A stretch of 64,000 nucleotides of DNA from CAXNKH01 sp049296795 (lineage in GTDB: Bacteria; Pseudomonadota; Gammaproteobacteria; Burkholderiales; Burkholderiaceae_C), in assembly GCA_049296795.1 (NCBI GenBank), contig JBAQTC010000009.1, forward strand, positions 145,022-209,021. Reading direction: 5' to 3'. A program made the position numbers and the translations under genes. Of the stretch, positions 62,235 to 64,000 are shown piece after piece. The stretch's first letter is position 1. Every line of letters begins with the position of its first letter. The notes under the pieces were generated by a model. That model was not told the DNA's origin. It did not search any database and saw nothing but the letters and a program-made list of their open reading frames with translations.

Positions 62235-63437
62235 ATGGATGCACTGAAACAGGGCGCCGACACACTTTTCATTCTTCTGGGCGCCATCATGGTGCTTGCC
62301 ATGCATGCCGGTTTTGCTTTTTTAGAACTCGGCACAGTTCGAAAAAAAAACCAGGTCAACGCTTTAATGAAGATTCTGGTTGATTTTTCGGTGTCTACCG
62401 TTGCTTATTTTTTAGTCGGTTATGGGGTGGCTTATGGCACCAGCTTTTTTATGGGTGCCGAACACTTGGCCGCCAAGAACGGCTATGAGCTGGTCAAATT
62501 CTTCTTTTTGCTCACCTTTGCAGCAGCCATCCCAGCCATCGTCTCTGGCGGCATTGCCGAGCGCGGAAAGTTTTGGCCTCAGTTAATTGCAACAGCCGTG
62601 ATCGTCGGGTTGATTTATCCCCTGTTTGAAGGCATCGCCTGGAATCAACACTATGGTATTCAAGCTTGGATCAAGGCGTTGACGGGGGAGGAGTTTCACG
62701 ACTTTGCCGGCAGCGTGGTGGTTCATGCTGTTGGTGGCTGGATTGCTTTGCCTGCCGTCATTTTATTAGGGGCGCGCAGTAACCGTTACCGCAAAGACGG
62801 CGCCATTTCGGCGCATCCGCCATCCAGCATTCCTTTTCTGGCGCTGGGTGCCTGGGTGCTCGCCGTGGGCTGGTTTGGATTTAATGTCATGAGCGCGCAG
62901 ACTCTGGACAAGGTTTCTGGCCTGGTCGCGGTCAACTCCTTGATGGCCATGGTTGGCGGAACCCTGGCTGCTTTGATTGTCGGAAAAAATGACCCGGGTT
63001 TTGTCCACAACGGCCCCTTGGCCGGTTTGGTGGCGGTCTGTGCCGGCTCCGACTTAATGCATCCATTAGGGGCCCTGGTCGTTGGCGCCATTGCCGGGTC
63101 GATTTTTGTCGTGCTGTTCACACTGACACAAAACAAATGGAAAATCGACGACGTCCTGGGTGTCTGGCCCTTGCACGGCCTGTGCGGAACCTGGGGCGGT
63201 ATTGCCGCCGGTATTTTTGGCAGCCAGGCTCTCGGTGGCTTGGGTGGCGTCAGCTTGGGGGCACAACTCATAGGAACGGCCATGGGCCTGGGTTGGGCTT
63301 TGCTCAGCGGGACCGTGGTTTACGGCATCCTTAAGGCCAGCATCGGCTTGCGCCTGAGCCAGGAAGACGAGTTCGATGGCGCCGATCTGGCAATTCATAA
63401 AATCAGTGCAACACCTGATCGCGAATCCAATTGGTAG
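62235..63437 (+). CDS. amtB: Ammonium transporter
   Basis: AmtB carries ammonium into the cell. The 400-residue protein has eleven membrane segments. The twin histidines of the pore are in GSVVVHAVGGWIALPAV near residue 158 and in WPLHGLCGTWGGIAAGIFGS near residue 312. I start at the ATG at 62235, which has AGAGGA upstream. It is divergent from metX. No glnK is in this window. Confidence 0.95.
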   Translation: MDALKQGADTLFILLGAIMVLAMHAGFAFLELGTVRKKNQVNALMKILVDFSVSTVAYFLVGYGVAYGTSFFMGAEHLAAKNGYELVKFFFLLTFAAAIPAIVSGGIAERGKFWPQLIATAVIVGLIYPLFEGIAWNQHYGIQAWIKALTGEEFHDFAGSVVVHAVGGWIALPAVILLGARSNRYRKDGAISAHPPSSIPFLALGAWVLAVGWFGFNVMSAQTLDKVSGLVAVNSLMAMVGGTLAALIVGKNDPGFVHNGPLAGLVAVCAGSDLMHPLGALVVGAIAGSIFVVLFTLTQNKWKIDDVLGVWPLHGLCGTWGGIAAGIFGSQALGGLGGVSLGAQLIGTAMGLGWALLSGTVVYGILKASIGLRLSQEDEFDGADLAIHKISATPDRESNW

Positions 63438-63481
63438 GGGAAGCAGGGAAGTTTGTCGTTTTTGACACAAAAACACCTATT

Positions 63482-63510
63482 TTGAAAAAACTTTTCCCCA
63501 TTTTTAATAT
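63482..63510 (+). promoter_or_regulatory. Promoter of the RRM gene with long leader
   Basis: TTGAAA (63482-63487) and TAATAT (63505-63510) are spaced by 17 bases. This gives a leader of about 140 bases before the ATG at 63658, as is common for cold-shock-type RNA-binding genes. A CATAAT at 63517-63522 is an alternative -10. Confidence 0.5.
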
Positions 63511-63657
63511 TTCGAGCATAATGGCCGCGTATTGCCGGAAATCGGTGGTACTTATTTGCGGTGATAAGTCAGTTTCGCGTCTGTTAAGTCTTAATGGGTT
63601 TGTTGATTGCGTTTATCGGACTCCATCGCGTTTTTGAGTCATTTTGAGGAGTCCTTA

Positions 63658-64000
63658 ATGGGCAACAAACTTTACGTGGGCAATCTGCCCTATTCTTTCC
63701 GTGATGAAGATCTGCAGCAAGCTTTTGCTGCGCACGGCTCCGTTTCCAGTGCCAAGGTCATGATGGAGCGCGACACTGGTCGCTCCAAAGGCTTCGGCTT
63801 TGTGGAAATGGGCAGCGATGCTGAAGCTCAAGCCGCGATTGAGGGCATGAACGGTCAGCAATTCGGTGGTCGCGGCCTGGTCGTCAACGAAGCACGTCCG
63901 ATGGAAGCACGTCCTCCCCGTACCGGCGGCGGCTTCGGTGGCGGTGGCGGCGGCTACGGCGGCGGTGCTGGTGGCGGCGGTCGCAGTGGCGGCGGTGGCT
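63658..64000 (+). CDS. RNA-binding protein with RRM and glycine-rich tail (3' end outside window)
   Basis: Visible 114 residues: one RRM with RNP2 LYVGNL (residues 5-10) and RNP1 KGFGFVEM (residues 44-51), then a glycine-rich tail (FGGGGGGYGGGAGGGGRSGG) that runs off the right edge. Small RRM proteins of this kind occur in betaproteobacteria and are often cold-induced. A GAGGAG ribosome binding site precedes the start. It is downstream of amtB but has its own promoter. Confidence 0.93.
   Translation, partial: MGNKLYVGNLPYSFRDEDLQQAFAAHGSVSSAKVMMERDTGRSKGFGFVEMGSDAEAQAAIEGMNGQQFGGRGLVVNEARPMEARPPRTGGGFGGGGGGYGGGAGGGGRSGGGG

Overview
The window comes from a betaproteobacterial chromosome, most likely order Burkholderiales and close to Comamonadaceae (Rhodoferax/Polaromonas-like). 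This is inferred from protein similarity and gene order: surA-lptD beside amgK, murU-pepP, metX-metW, maeB next to an RNase/barstar pair, a DUF3717-DUF1289 fusion, and sucCD. I ran no database search. Most of the window is dense housekeeping sequence with short intergenic gaps. I see no rRNA, tRNA, CRISPR array, prophage or intact insertion sequence.

Layout. 1-9.0 kb: yhdP (runs off the left edge), glnE, rfaE2, a GST, purB, yaeQ and a DUF3717-DUF1289 protein. 9.1-13.1 kb: a yybP-ykoY manganese riboswitch in front of a TerC gene, a small unknown, a holin-like membrane protein, an M48 protease and moaC. 13.1-16.9 kb: an accessory island of four toxin-antitoxin operons (RHH/MazF, MazEF, HigBA, BrnTA) plus a type IV pilin with a sigma-54 promoter. 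The part between moaC and the pilin is punctuated by a short repeat, TTAATTGGAATCTGACCCCA-like, always in the same orientation. 17-25 kb: a second terC, sucCD, argC, recX, recA with a LexA box, a MarR regulator, birA and a SET-domain protein. 25-34.5 kb: topB, then a DUF1028 plus five-gene peptide ABC transporter operon. 34.4-45.8 kb: ychJ, a GST, tapT, gap, tkt, murU, pepP, maeB and an RNase/barstar pair. 45.8-53.5 kb: rsmA, surA, lptD, divergent amgK, rsmE and an MFS transporter. 53.5-60.1 kb: an M20 peptidase, the otnI-otnC-otnK-ltnD four-carbon sugar-acid pathway and chrA. 60.1-64 kb: metW-metX, amtB with a sigma-54-type promoter, and an RRM protein that runs off the right edge.

Genes that act together: surA and lptD in outer-membrane assembly; rsmA and rsmE in 16S rRNA modification; amgK and murU in peptidoglycan-sugar recycling, although they lie 10 kb apart; recA and recX in recombination; glnE and amtB in nitrogen control; otnI/C/K with ltnD in threonate/erythronate breakdown; tkt and gap in central carbon flow.

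The most unusual observations are (1) the array of toxin-antitoxin cassettes delimited by one repeat family in constant orientation; (2) a GC-rich palindromic repeat inserted in frame in two unrelated genes, topB and amgK; (3) vestigial second copies of gene 3' ends just downstream of terC and recA; and (4) a well-resolved Mn riboswitch with a visible anti-P1 switching helix.
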